Shown here piece by piece: positions 23,060 through 35,323 of a stretch of 64,000 nt of DNA; position 1 is the first letter of the stretch; every line of letters starts with the position of its first letter. A program made the position numbers and the translations under genes. Under the pieces are notes generated by a model that saw only the letters and a list, made by a program, of their open reading frames with translations, was not told the DNA's origin and did no database searches. Origin of the DNA: Alisma plantago-aquatica (lineage: Eukaryota; Streptophyta; Magnoliopsida; Alismatales; Alismataceae); the NCBI GenBank assembly GCA_963693085.1, contig OY856412.1, forward strand, positions 964,996,281-965,060,280, given 5' to 3'.

Positions 23060-26000
23060 TAGGTTATGTACCTACTGAAAACCTTGAAACACTTGTTGAG
23101 AAGCAAAAAAAATGAAAAAATAAGGGGCATCACTATGATGAACAAGTTAATACAACAAAGGGGCAATGAACCAAAACTGGCTGTGGATTTTAATCATGCA
23201 GGAAGTCCAGCTGGAGTGAACCGCAACTCATTTATTTCATATCTTGGGGTTCTTACTCGTAGCCATTGTAGTCCTCATTTAGAATGTTCTTGGCATAATG
23301 TTCCTAAAGGGAAGAAAGACTTAATATGGAAAGAACTATATGTGAGTTATTATCATTTGCAATTCTATATTGTAGAATACTATTTTTTAGGATATACTAG
23401 TCTATTAAATATATGACATTTTACCGAGTATATTTGAATTGGATGAAAGCCTACATCGTAAAAAGGTGATGAAATGCTATGGGAGGGTCCTACAGAACTA
23501 TAAGACAAATCTCACCCGACTATATCGAGATGCTGAGAACAGGAAGAAGTCATCCACTGAGCAATGGAACTACCTTGAACTGAAGGACTGGGAGGCAAAT
23601 TTTTCCAGGAGAAATATCGATGAATTCAAGGTATTAACCAATTCTTATGAATTCACCTATTCACGATTGGCCTTTAGTGTTACTAACCAATTCAATGTGC
23701 TTACTAACAAGGCTATCAGTGATGCTCAAAGAGCAAGGCGTGCACTGAACCTGCATGACCACATGATGGGTCAAAGTGGCTATGTAGGTGTTTGCCAAAA
23801 ACTACTGGTTGCTGCTGCTTCTGAGTCTGCTGCTACTCAGGAGACTAGTGAGTCCTCTACTATTACTCCCGCACATCTGCCTCGCCATGCTGTGTGGATA
23901 GATGGGATGTAAAATAAGAAAGGAGATATAACCAAGCCTGCAACTGTTGAGGCGGCAGTAAAAATGGTAAAAATTCAACTCTCAAAGCATTCGATATTGA
24001 CAATTGTTATGTTTACTTACCAATTTCTATTGATGGCAGTTAGTGGGAGCTTCACGAGCAAAGGAAGTAAGGCAAGTTCATCCTTGAGGGCACAAGGGAT
24101 AAAGTGACAGTTTCTCTTGGTAACTGAGAGCATCCTGGATGTGTTAGGGCTGTAGGCGCTGGTGTGGGCATAAAAGCGTTCTTTGGGCCATCACAATGCA
24201 AACATGTCCCAAAAGTGGGATTTTCAAAATCTGAGGCAACCTATTCTTTTTTTAGAATGTTATTACAAAGGGAATTCAATAATCAAAAGCTAGTGTTTCT
24301 TTTTTCCATGTATACATAGATGAGTTAATTGATAGGAGAGTTGGGGAATTACTTGATAAGAGACTCCATGAAACAATGAGCAAGTAGCAGGCATCTCAGG
24401 CTTCCACTTAGACAGTACCTGTGTTGTGCCGCTCTTTCTCTATGATAGAGGTGGTTGGGAGTAATCATGTAGACCCACCACCTAGCACATCCGATGTAAG
24501 TATTTTTATGACATAGTAGCTATTCTTTTCAATATGATATGTTTATGTATATATGTATATACCATACTCTATGTAAATTTGTAGGGGTTGAGGTCATGCC
24601 ATCTAAGAGTCAAAGAATTCATTGTTGCAGATGTTGAGGCTTACCCACGCCTTCTAGGGCACACGATTCATGGCACTCCAATACCCCGATGGTTATGTTC
24701 GTGTGAGCCCCATGCTTGTGTTCCCTCATTGGAGGCAATATCCATTGCCATATGCCCACCCAGATGCTGACACGCCTAGTGAAGCAGAAGGTGAAGTGAT
24801 ATTGTGGCCCGAAACGGATGTCATCTATACTGATCATGTATGGTAAATTTAACATTACGTTAATTTTTTAGCATGTATATACAAGTCAATTGATATGAAA
24901 TTATATATATAGGAGAAAAGGAAGAAACCCACTACAGCTCCACCTCCACCTCGACCTCCTCCTACAGTACCTAGTTGGCTTCTAAAGGACTTTTACGACT
25001 CGATAGGTCCTAATTGTAGGGGTATGGTAATATGGATAGGTCAACATAACAAACTGTGTCCTATAACTGCTTATATTCCGGAGGATGATGTAGGCCAATC
25101 ATACGATAACACTATATTTATACAAGATATTTTGGAGTTGTTTAGGTATGATTGGTTGAATAAATCTATGATAGAGCTATGGATATGGTGAGATATTATT
25201 TATATATCTATATACGTTGTTTTATATATGGTGATCTGGTTTCTTATATATTAATGCATACGTAATATATGCTTTGCAGCCACCTACATAAGATCTGTGA
25301 AGATTTTTTGTTTCCCCATGTGGGATTTCTAATTCCATCTTTGATCAGTCTTATAGATAAAGACCCTCCAGCAATTACCTTATACTACTCTGTCGCTTTT
25401 AAATATTTTGGTAAAAAAAAGAATGTGATAATAGCTCCATTCAATGTTAAGTAAGTTTACTTTGCTTATATAATAGCTCCATTCAATGTTAAGAAAATTA
25501 CATTTTATTGTTGATTTTGAGTTTTTTTTTTTTAACTTTCTTATCTCTAGTGGTAAGCATTGGGAGTTACCGGTTATTGTCCCCAAGATGTTCACTATTT
25601 ATTATTATATCTTGAGGGGAAGCAATTAGGCATACATGGACACGTAATGAAAAGGCCATTATTCATGTGAGAATTTTTCATATTTATATCCGTTAACATC
25701 TATAATTACATTACTATTTGGTAATGCAATTTAATATGTTACATTAACATGTTGGGATTTAAAAGATTTCAAAAGAGCTGGAGGAAACGTGTGCAAGATA
25801 AAGGATAAATCGTTAGTTTGGGAGAATGTGATAGTAGTTTCCTGGCTCCAATGTATATATTATTTATGTGAACTGTGCTTGTTTTTATTTATTAACATTT
25901 TGTATGTTGAAATTTATAGTGTGCTAAACAAGACAAAGGTTGCGCATGTGCAAACTACGTGATGCAATATATGGACTTGATTATCAGATATGTTGCACTG

Positions 26001-26332
26001 GATATCGATAACATACAACAGGTATTTTATAGTCCCATTAGATAATATGAAATATATCAATCTTATTAACTATATATATTATATAGTCTCATTAGATAAT
26101 ATGAAATATATCAATCTTATTAATTATATATACATCATTCTCTTTATAGGTGCTTAAAACTAGTGACTTCATTACATGTGAAAAGTTATTAGATGTACAT
26201 AGTCCCTATACAATGGAACAATTAGATGATATAAGAGAACAATGGACAAAAGCCTTGGAAGTGCTGGGAATTTTTTATTATCACTGGATTATGGATGACG
26301 ACGATGATAATGATAAAGAATGGCATTTCTAA
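23060..26332 (+). pseudogene. Second CACTA gene: PTTA-like N-part and ULP1-like end (CACTA-2)
   Basis: A multi-exon gene model by comparison with CACTA-1. It has a Transposase_24/PTTA-like part (23,190-23,340, SFISYLGVLTRSHCSPH; 23,439-23,912, with KAISDAQRARRALNLHDHM), a part with the CACTA block EHPGCVRAVGAGVGIKAFFGPS (about 24,125-24,205, with stops upstream), a region near 24,590-24,845 containing a frameshift, then FRYDWLNKSMIELWIW (25,140-25,190), HLHKICEDFLFPHVGFLIPSL (25,280-25,345), GKHWELPVIVPK (25,555-25,590; catalytic His) and DKGCACANYVMQYM (25,935-25,975; catalytic Cys). The Asp block (LDP in CACTA-1) is altered by a frameshift. The C-terminal exon is 26,150-26,332. Stops make it a pseudogene. 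ULP1-like domains cleave SUMO-type modifiers; the role in CACTA elements is unknown. Confidence 0.82.
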
Positions 26333-26779
26333 ACTTTGATGTCACAATATTTTCCTGTATTTGATGACATGTTAAACTTTAAAAGACACACTTATATATA
26401 CATGTCTGAATAAATTTTGAATTGTCTTATCTATATACATGTGTGTGAATGTGCTTCTACATGTGTGTGAGTGTGAAAAGAGATGAATGAATGGATGTTC
26501 TTCTACACTACATGTGTGTGAATGTGAAAAGAGATGAATGAATGGAACTGTAGGTTGCTACATGTGTGTGAATCATATGAATGAATTAAATGTGCTTATA
26601 CATGTGTGAATCACATGATCTATATATATAATATTTTCCATCTTGTTAATAATGTAGGTTTGTGTCTTGTTGTTGGCTGAAATTAGAGGATGTTGTAACC
26701 TACAGTTTAGAACTGTAGGTTCTGTATCCTACTGACCAACTAGACAGTAGGCATGTAAGCTGATAAGAAGAAAAAAAAG
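26333..26779. other. CACTA-2 3' region without gene
   Basis: AT-rich, with repeats of ACATGTGTGTGAATGTG (26,430-26,610). Probably the 3' untranslated region of the second gene. Confidence 0.55.
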
Positions 26780-27202
26780 CAAAACATCGTCGTCGGTTAA
26801 AAGTAAAAAACTGACAACAAATGTCTAAACCGTCAGTTAACTACAGAAAACTGTTGTCTTTTATACTAATGGTGTCAGTTATTTTTTAGTTACAAAAAAA
26901 CCATCAATATAGGAGGTCAACAGAGTCGGTTATTTATAAGCAACTGACAACTGTGGTCTAACCGGGGGCCAATTTTTTTTGTTCAGAATGGATAACGACA
27001 TCGGTTTTGGATGAAGAATTGATGCCTATGGTGCCATTGATGGCGGTTCTTTTTTTGGTTGCAATCAGGATGACTCTAGGTTGTTAGTTTTGTAATCGAC
27101 GCTTAAGACATCTACTTATAGTGTCGCCCATATGGGTGTCGCTTGGAAATCAATGTTAAAAGGCTTATTTAACCGACGTCAAAGGTGATATCTGTACTAG
27201 TG
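26780..27202. repeat. Right subterminal repeats and terminus of CACTA-2
   Basis: GTCGGTTA/AACTGACA-type motifs, ending ATCTGTACTAGTG at 27,202. The terminal CACTAGTACAGA agrees with the start of CACTA-1. Confidence 0.88.
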
Positions 27203-28302
27203 AAGCAAAGTGGAATCAGATGATTCAATATAGGGAAGTGAAGAATTGACACCATGGTTGAATAAAAGGAGATAATATTCAAAGGATGCCTCATTGTAAG
27301 AAAATTTAAGTCAAATTATGTCCAAAATTAAATAGGGAGGAGTACATACTTGGTCTTCATGACTAATGGTTAACTCATTAGGTATACTTGGTCCCTGAAG
27401 TCGAGTATTCATCCTAGAAACACATTATGTACATTAGTCAAAGCAAGGCTAATGCATGCATACATTCCTATTATAGGGTTTCATATATTTCTTATCCTAG
27501 TCTTGAGCAAGCAGTAACATATTAGGGTTTTGCTCTTATTAAATGATTATATGTTCCACTGGGTATCTATTTTAGCTCTAAGATCCATATTTAGTCACAT
27601 AGGTCTAAGTATGTCCATGTTATATATGTATACGTTAAAATGTGTGTTCTTTCAACTTAGATCTATGAATGATATTGTCTCTTTGTACCATACAAATCCA
27701 TGTTATTCCTAATATCATGTCTGTCCACAAGTATACTATATATGAATAATGTTTTACTATATTCTGATACAATCTAAGTCAGAATGCCAACCATACCTAT
27801 GTTGATAAAGAAATGTATTGTTTCAATTGTATTCCACTTTATACTACATTTACCAGTCTTACATAAATGTGTATTTCTAAATACATAGTATATGTGATAC
27901 CATGCTCTTATGAATCTAGTGTTCTCAATTATTAATAACAAAGTTTTAAGTATTAGGATGGACACATTGACATACAATGGATATTAAACTGACCGGTCAC
28001 ATGGTACTAGACAATATATTATATGGTGCTATCTCCTAACACTCATAACATTTTATTTACATATTTATACCAAGAATATAAATATGCATAGACACATAAT
28101 TGTATTCATGTGTTTATATATATTCATGTGAAACAACTACATATAGATGGATCAACCACTAAGAAGATATAGACACATTTAGATCCCCGAGTTGATTACC
28201 TAAAGTTCCTTGTTTTCTTAACTTATTATTTAAGTTAATATCTAATTATCATCATTATTTAGTATGTTGAAATTAGAACTAACAAGAAACAAACTTGAAG
28301 AC
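27203..28302. mobile_element. Fragment of LTR-like family D
   Basis: Homologous to 61,455-62,440 of the D element at the window end, most clearly at 27,310-27,520 (TTCATGACTAATGGTTAACTC shared), and more loosely to about 28,260. The left side is cut by CACTA-2, the right side by the junction with the tail of E's 5' LTR. No coding sequence is seen. Confidence 0.75.
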
Positions 28303-30319
28303 TGTACATCATCTGACTGATCTAGCATCGAAGAACTTTGAATTGCAGTGTCCCTCTCCTGCGGAACCCCAGTGTGAAGCCAGGGTCTGCAAACCGTCGC
28401 CCAGTTGTCTGCAGCTCACCCAATACCCAAGAGAGAGTCTCTCTTCGGGTGGCACTCCCTGGAGGCCAGGGAGGTGACCGACCTCTGCACCTGGATGGTG
28501 GCACCATGAGGTCGGAGACAAATAAGTCGTCGGGGGGGTTGCGTGGAATGAGCGCTGGAGTCCCTACGTCGGCCAGGGAATTGCCCTAGCGCGAGGAGGA
28601 AGGAGGAAAGAGGCAAATGACCAGTTTGCCTCTGAAAGTGTGTTCATGACGCGAGGGTGTGGACATATTTCCACCTGAGTCAGCCCAACAAATAAAGAAA
28701 ATAATCGCAGATGACGTGTCAAGCCCCGATTGGTTCAGGTAATATAAATCTTAAAATAATTCTAGAAATTATTTGGTAGCTCTGATGAAGCAAAGTTATA
28801 TATGAAAATTCATCATAAAAATGCAAGGAATGCAATAAAAATAGATTTAGATCCTGAATTTGATCCTAATTCGAAAAGTGGTTAAAGTTGCCATCCTGAA
28901 TCTGTTTACAACTAAGATTAACCCTAATTTGATTATTAATGAATTGAAAAGATTAATATGAATGTTTTATGATGATATTAGCATGGTGTTAATAAGTAAG
29001 ACGTTTTGATGTCTAAAGAGATGATCCATATGCTTAATATCTTAATTAGGGTTTGATATGTTAATGTGCATTAAACTTAGGTTAGAAACCCTAATTGTGA
29101 TTAAAGATTGAATCTATGATGTTTAATGGGTTAATTTGAGTACTAATAACCTGTTGAATGACAATGAAAGATTTGAATATGATCTAGATGAGAAATTGCA
29201 TGTTTTAGGGTTTTAAACCAAGAATCCATGTTAATGCATGTAGAAACCCTAATTTAGGGTAAAGGATGAGATTGATATGTTTAATTCGAAATATTTGGAA
29301 ATATGCTGATAATTGTTGATCCTAAGCCTGTTAGGAAAGATAGGACAAAATAAATAGGGTTTATGAGTAGTTTTACTTATTTAGGGTTTGTAGTGACAAA
29401 AGTGATAATGAAACCCTAACAGCAAGTGAAACCCTAAAAGAAAGTAGAAATCCTAGGAAGCAAGTTAGATTGAATAGATATTGATAACATAAGTAGTGAA
29501 GGAAATTGTGTGGTTATTTCAGGATCCTTGTTGTGTGAATTGCTTGCTTGCTTGGATTTCATACTTGCTTGGAATATTGCTATCTTGATTTGGCTGAACA
29601 GGTATGTGGTTATTTATGAATAAATTGATCTAGTTTCACAAAGTTTTCTCAAACATTTGATCTATTGGATGCAACTTAAACTGTTGAGTGTTTATATATG
29701 CAATCCTATAAAGTCACTATGATTATCACAATTAAGTATATATGTGCATTCTCAAACCTACATGCCACCTTGATGTATGAAGCATGACCAAGCCCCAAAG
29801 GGAAGGTCTATTCGGTCAATCTCCAGAGGGAAGACCATTGGGCACTGAGAGGTGACCCCAGGAACTAAGCTCGGGATGGAGAAGGTGGCCTTATGTCCCT
29901 TGCAAGGACAAAGCCCTAAGAGAGGGTAATCCAGGGTTTAGGGCAAAAGCGGTTGAGAATGTCACATTGAAAACATAATTTGGATTGTTAATAACCTATT
30001 TGTGATAATTAGGTTGTTAGAAACTATTTGTGGAAATTTTGATTGTTCCCCATATACCGGTATAGAAATATATTGATGGACATTTTGATTGTCGGCATTT
30101 TAGGTACAATTATTGAAAAAGACAAACAGTAAATTGAAACATTGTGAAGGCATGAATAATCATTCAAGGAGGATTAGATAGATAGACTCCATCTGTGGAT
30201 AGAAATCTAGAAATCTGAAACTTTTACAAGGTATGCAAGAGATTTATTTTTATTCCAGCTTTCCAGTTTAGTTGTAGTAGAATTTGATCATTATTATTGA
30301 TTAAATGTCGAACCACTAA
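28303..30319 (+). mobile_element. Tail of the 5' LTR of gypsy element E (first part)
   Basis: Matches E's 3' LTR from about 46,956 onward through 48,875 in the same order and orientation: the GC-rich block (28,350-28,620 with 46,985-47,260), the AT-rich block with telomere-like AAACCCTAA motifs (29,040-29,460 with 47,690-48,085) and the block CATGACCAAGCCCCA (29,785 with 48,338). It is interrupted at 30,320 by CACTA-1 and resumes at 41,210. With the inverted head (13,292-14,303) it makes an almost complete LTR lacking roughly 75-80 bp. Confidence 0.9.
30317..30319. repeat. Target-site duplication TAA (left) of CACTA-1
   Basis: TAA precedes the CACTA terminus; the second copy is at 41,210-41,212. 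The uninterrupted site can be read in the 3' LTR at about 48,869-48,885 (CCACTGATCCAAAAATATTG). Confidence 0.9.
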
Positions 30320-30412
30320 CACTAGTACAGAATTGGTCTCTTGGGTCGGTTTTTTGAAGCCTGCAGCGTCACTTTTTAGGCGATGCCTAGGTGGGCGTCG
30401 CTACAGTTCTAG

Positions 30413-30610
30413 CGACCCTAGAGAGGTAGAAAAACCGACCCTAGAGAGGTAAAAAAACCGACCCTAGAGAGGTAGAAAAACCGACCCTAGAGAGGTAAAA
30501 AAACCGACCCTAGAGGGAACAAAAACCGACCCAAGAAAAGTACAAAAACCGACCCAAAAGAGGTAAAAAACCGACCCAAAAGAGCAACAAAAACCGACCC
30601 TAGAAGTCTT
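30413..30610. repeat. 23-bp subterminal tandem repeat of CACTA-1
   Basis: About eight units built on CGACCCTAGAGAGGTA(G/A)AAAAAC, at a 23-bp period in the first units, drifting to CGACCCAAAAGAGG forms. All are in one orientation. Confidence 0.92.
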
Positions 30611-30659
30611 CAAACATCCATAAAAACACCTAGTAAAGTCTTCAAATAGCTTTAAAAAA

Positions 30660-31570
30660 TACCTACTGGGTCAGTTTTTTGGAATAACCGACCCAAGAAG
30701 TCTTCAATTTGCTGTAGAATTTTGGGATAGAACCTATTGGGTCGGTTTTTCTATATAAGCGACCCTAGATGTCTTCATGAACCTACTGGGTCGGTTTTTT
30801 GTATAAGTGACCCAAGAAGTGTCTATTGGGTCGGTTTTTCTATATAAGCGACCCTAGAAGTCTTCAAATTTCTGTAGAATTTTGGGATAGAACCTATTGG
30901 GTCGGTTTTTCTGTATAAGCGACCCTAGAAGTCTTCATGAACCTACTGGGTCGGTTTTTTGTATAAGTGACCCAAGAAGTGTCTATTGGGTCGGTTTTTC
31001 TGTATAAGCGACCCTAGAAGTCTTCAAATTTCTGTAGAATTTTGGGATAGAACCTATTGGGTTGCTTTTTCTGTATAAGCGACCCTAGAAATCTTCATGA
31101 ACCTACTGGGTCGGTTTTTTGTATAACTGACCCAAGAAGTGTCTATTGGGTCGGTTTTTCTGTATAAGCGACCCTAGAAGTCTTCAAATTTCTGTACAAT
31201 TTTGGGATAGAACCTATTGGGTCGGTTTTTCTGTATAAGCGACCCTAGAAGTCTTCATGAACCTACTGGGTCGGTTTTTTGTATAACCGACCCAAGAAGT
31301 GTCTATTGGGTCGGTTTTTCTGTATAAGCGACCCTAGAAGTCTTCAAATTTCTGTAGAATTTTGGGATAGAACCTATTGGGTCGGTTTTTCTGTATAAGC
31401 GACCCTAGAAGTCTTCATGAACCTACTGGGTCGGTTTTTTGTATAACCGACCCAAGAAGTGTCTATTGGGTCGGTTTTTCTGTATAAGCGACCCTAGAAG
31501 TCTTCAAATTTCTGTAGAATTTTGGGATAGAACTTACTGGGTCGGTTTTTTGAATAGCCGACCCGAGAAG
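30660..31570. repeat. 160-bp subterminal tandem repeat of CACTA-1, about five units
   Basis: GTCTTCATGAACCTACTGGG recurs at 30,771, 30,931, 31,091 (as ATCTTCATGA), 31,251 and 31,411, that is exactly every 160 bp. Each unit holds three GGGTCGGTTTTT motifs, each followed by the complement-type GACCC(A/T)AGAAG, so each is a short hairpin-like pair. Confidence 0.95.
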
Positions 31571-32003
31571 TTACATTTTTTTTAAAAGAAAAATTCTGCA
31601 GAAACAGAAATCTTCAGTACAGCAACCTGCAAAACATAATTGCTTTACGCAATTCAAAACCTGCAGTAGAAATAGACTTGCAAATGCAATGATGCAAGCC
31701 AAAAATGCATTCCAAAGCCATTTGCAAACTTTTATGTCCAATCCTTTTTTGAATTGATGTTTCATAACAACAATTATTCACATATATTGAGTTGAGTCTT
31801 CATACACAACACTTACTAACATTCTTGCAAGTCTAAGATAGATTCATTCAAATGAGACATATAGCACATACTAACATTCACACACATAGCACATACTAAA
31901 AACAATGATAGATTGCAAGTTTAAAAGTGATATTAATGTCATACTACAAAAAGTAAAATTTGATAGAGTTTCAAATCTACATACACAGATGAAGTTATGA
32001 ATT

Positions 32004-35000
32004 TCAATCCAATGCTATAGTGACTTCATTAAAAAAAGCATCTGACCATTCTTCTCGGAATTCATTTAACCCATCAAGTGTGTAAGGATGAGTTGTAAAT
32101 ATCTGCAAAAAAAAGCACATGCTCATATATATTTTATAAAATGATGCAAAACTCATATGTAAATTTATTATGTTATTCTTTAATAATTACCTTATCTATA
32201 CTCTGAATGTCTAGTGATGATTATTTCAAAATAGTTTGCATATACTTCATTACGTAGTAGCCACAAGCCCAATCATTATTTTGTATATGACACTACAAAT
32301 AAAGAATTATAACTTAATATTAGTAAAATGCTACAAACAGAGTTGTACAAATAAAGAAATAAGACTATAAGAGAGTTAACATATAAAATTTGACATTAAT
32401 ACATTACTGTAAGAGTTGTACATATACGACTAAGCAGTCAAAGTAGTTACCTTGACATTTTTCAAAGTCAGTGCCTTTAATTTTGGGGGTATTATTCCTC
32501 CACCTTCACGATAAGCCTTTATACCCCTATCAATCAATTTGATTACGATAGTTGTCAAAATAGAAATTCTAAGTATAAATATCATGTTGAAGCATAACAA
32601 TTGATGTTATAGAAACTAAATTTATGCTTACTCCATAGTTGGCAATCTCAGTTTGTGACCCCTTGTTGTTTTTCCCATTGGGTCAAGATAATATAAAGTC
32701 ATCAATTTTGGGACAACCACCACTAGTTCCCAATGTCTAGATCTGAGTAAATTTATATTAAAAACAAAAATTAGAATTATAATTTAGTCAATATTAGAAA
32801 TTCTATTGAATTATAATACTTACTGGACGTTATAAGGAATTAGAATAATTTCCTTTCCCACACTACCAAAATATTTGAATGCAGTACTGAAGTACTCATT
32901 CACATCATCCATTTGTGTCTGCACTTGACTAGTGAGTGAAGGAACTAAGAATCCTACATTCTTTATATCAAAGTTTGTCATCTCAGTATATAAATGGCTG
33001 TAAAACATTTGTAAAAATTTGATATGTTACAAATAAGCTAAAAATGTATATATTCGAGTAATCTATATTGATTAATTCTTACCTTATCCATACTTCTAAT
33101 ATCGAAGTATTTAGCCAATCATACCGGAACACCTCTATAATATCATCAAGAAAAATAAAATTCTCAAAGTCCCTCCCAACTGCATCTTCTGTTAAATTGA
33201 CCCCCATATGTGATCCTGGGCTTTGGTTGGCTAAGTATCGAGCCAAACCTTTACTTTTATTTCCCAATTCATCGAATGTGGCTTCTGGAATGAAAGAAGG
33301 CTTGGGCATAGGAGGACGACTACTAGGATTTTTACTTTTTGGTTTACAAACCTGTTAATTAAATACATACTTATATTAAACGAGTTCATATATGTAGCTA
33401 GTCAAATATGAAAAACATGTAGATATACCTTGTCAATGATAACCAAGTGTCTAGGCCATCCCACCATAGCACCCTCTGCTTCATCAACTGTACCATATTC
33501 AGAAGAAGGTATGGGTAGTGGTTTGTCCCCCATTCCGTCATACACAAGATGGATGGACACACGACAAATGTCATCATAAACTGATTGACAATGCAATGTA
33601 CCACCGATGTTGTATACCTTACCTGCTGCCACAACATTGTACTCTGGAACCTCCACTGCAAGTTTACAGTTCATACCAACCTAGTTGAAATTATATAAGT
33701 TATATACAAAGTGGTAAACCAGATACCTACTATATTATATATATCATATTAACATATATAGAACAAACTTACTACAGATTGTTGTGGTGGTTCATTGGGA
33801 GTGCTCCCATGACCTTCTACAATTGGAGTACGAGCTTGTACCTCATCATCTGAGAGACGCACGGTTTGAGGAGGTTGAGAAGGTTGAGAAGGTTGAATAG
33901 GCTGAAATGAAGACAATATTTGTTGCACTTTCTGTGATACTAATGCTTCAACCTCGTCATGTGTAACTGTACGACCTCTTCTAGATTCTGAAGGCCCATA
34001 ATAAGTCTTGAATCCTATGCCAGCTCCTAATCCCCTAACATGGCCAGGATGCTCTTTCGTACCAAGAGCAACTGATAGTTCATCCATGCGTCCAATTGGT
34101 ATGAACTTTCCTTGTTTTCTTTGCTCATAGAGATCATCCTATTCATATTTAATGAAAATATTAAATCACAAACAATTAGAGATCATCTTATTGATATTTA
34201 ATGAAAATATTAAATCACAAACAATTAGATATTATTAAATCCTACTCTTTAATTACTTAATTGTGATGAACTTACCATCTTTTGTGCCATCTCCTTAGTT
34301 GCAGGGTTGGTAATTTCACATGCTTTATTTTTTCTAGCATCAAGCCAAATTTTATAACGGGGTGGACACTCAACTGGAGTTGTGCTAGACCCTTCTCCAG
34401 AAGAGATTTGCTTCTCCATGTGTTCTCGATGCTGGGCATAACTAAGGGATCCCATGTGATGGTTATGCACATTTTTGGCCCGTCTTTCCTTTTGGGCCTC
34501 GTGAATAGCCTGATCATTTAAAATGAGGTATTGCAATTTACAACTTGGCAAACATATACATATATAAAAACATTAATTGTATACCTGAAACTCTTCTGAA
34601 TTCCTTTGTGCAACAAATCTGTCCCACACCTCAGGATCTATACAAATATATATGTTTGTTGCTTTCTTCTTTTGCTTAGGATTATCTATATAATCCCTTT
34701 TGAGATAGGTCTTAAATGCCCACCATCGTACACCACAACGCTGCAACACTCTTTTCCTGTGGTCTTTTTCATTTAAATGAAAAACACCCTATATATAAAT
34801 TAAGAAATAATCTTATTTCAAAAAGTATATGTCAAAATAAAAAATTGGAATCAATAAACAAAAAACAAGATAATATAGTATCAAAATTCAACTCACAGAT
34901 ATATCTTTCCAAAGGAGGTCTTTCAAGCCAATAGGAACATCATGCCAGTTTTCTATATCTATTGGCACCTTACTACGTGCGGTTGCCCCTACATAATGCT

Positions 35001-35178
35001 TAAAAGTACTAGCATGTTCCCCAATAGGTACTCCTCCCCTTTCCAACTGGATTGACAATTTCTCCCCTTTTGCCCTAAGCTCTTGCAGCCGACGCATCAC
35101 TGTGGGACCTCTACTCTTCTTAACATCACCACTAGCATCCTCATGCTCATGATCAGAATGTTCATCTTCACTTGTCAT
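32004..35178 (-). CDS. Second CACTA gene: PTTA/Transposase_24-like protein with ULP1-like protease end
   Basis: Multi-exon minus-strand gene starting at the ATG of 35,178 (MTSEDEHSD). Exons inferred from open frames and homology, approximately: 35,178-34,890 (acidic start, GGVPIGEHASTFKHYVGATAR), 34,795-34,590, 34,515-34,277 (DQAIHEAQKERRAKNVHNHHMG), 34,140-33,780 (EHPGHVRGLGAGIGFKTYYGPSE, then Gln/Pro-rich), 33,685-33,430 (DUF8039-like), 33,340-33,080, 32,995-32,820 (HLYTEMTN, then AFKYFGSVGKEIILIPYN), 32,735-32,630 (SRHWELVVV and YYLDPMGK), 32,535-32,450, 32,290-32,190 (HIQNNDWACGYYVMKYM), 32,105-32,004. The ULP1/C48 residues His, Asp, Gln and Cys are all present. One stop follows YMQTILK, close to the end; splice sites are unverified. 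Probable role: DNA-binding accessory or protease-like factor of the element. Confidence 0.72.
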
Positions 35179-35323
35179 TTTAGAACAACCTACAAATATA
35201 CATGATAAAAGAAAACATAAGTGATAATAAAAGAACAAGTGGTGATATATAATAAAATGTATACATGATAAAAGAAAATGTGTGCTTGAATGATAATACA
35301 TGCCTCTAGTTTTGGTTGAGTTG

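Noticed and set aside
29040..29470. Interstitial telomere tract
   Set aside because: AAACCCTAA motifs are dispersed with unrelated spacers and recur in the other LTR copy, so they belong to the LTR, not to a telomere repeat array.
30413..31570. Regularly spaced repeats that could suggest a CRISPR array
   Set aside because: The 'spacers' are themselves repeated, the unit is 160 bp, and the array lies at the end of a plant CACTA element with exact termini.
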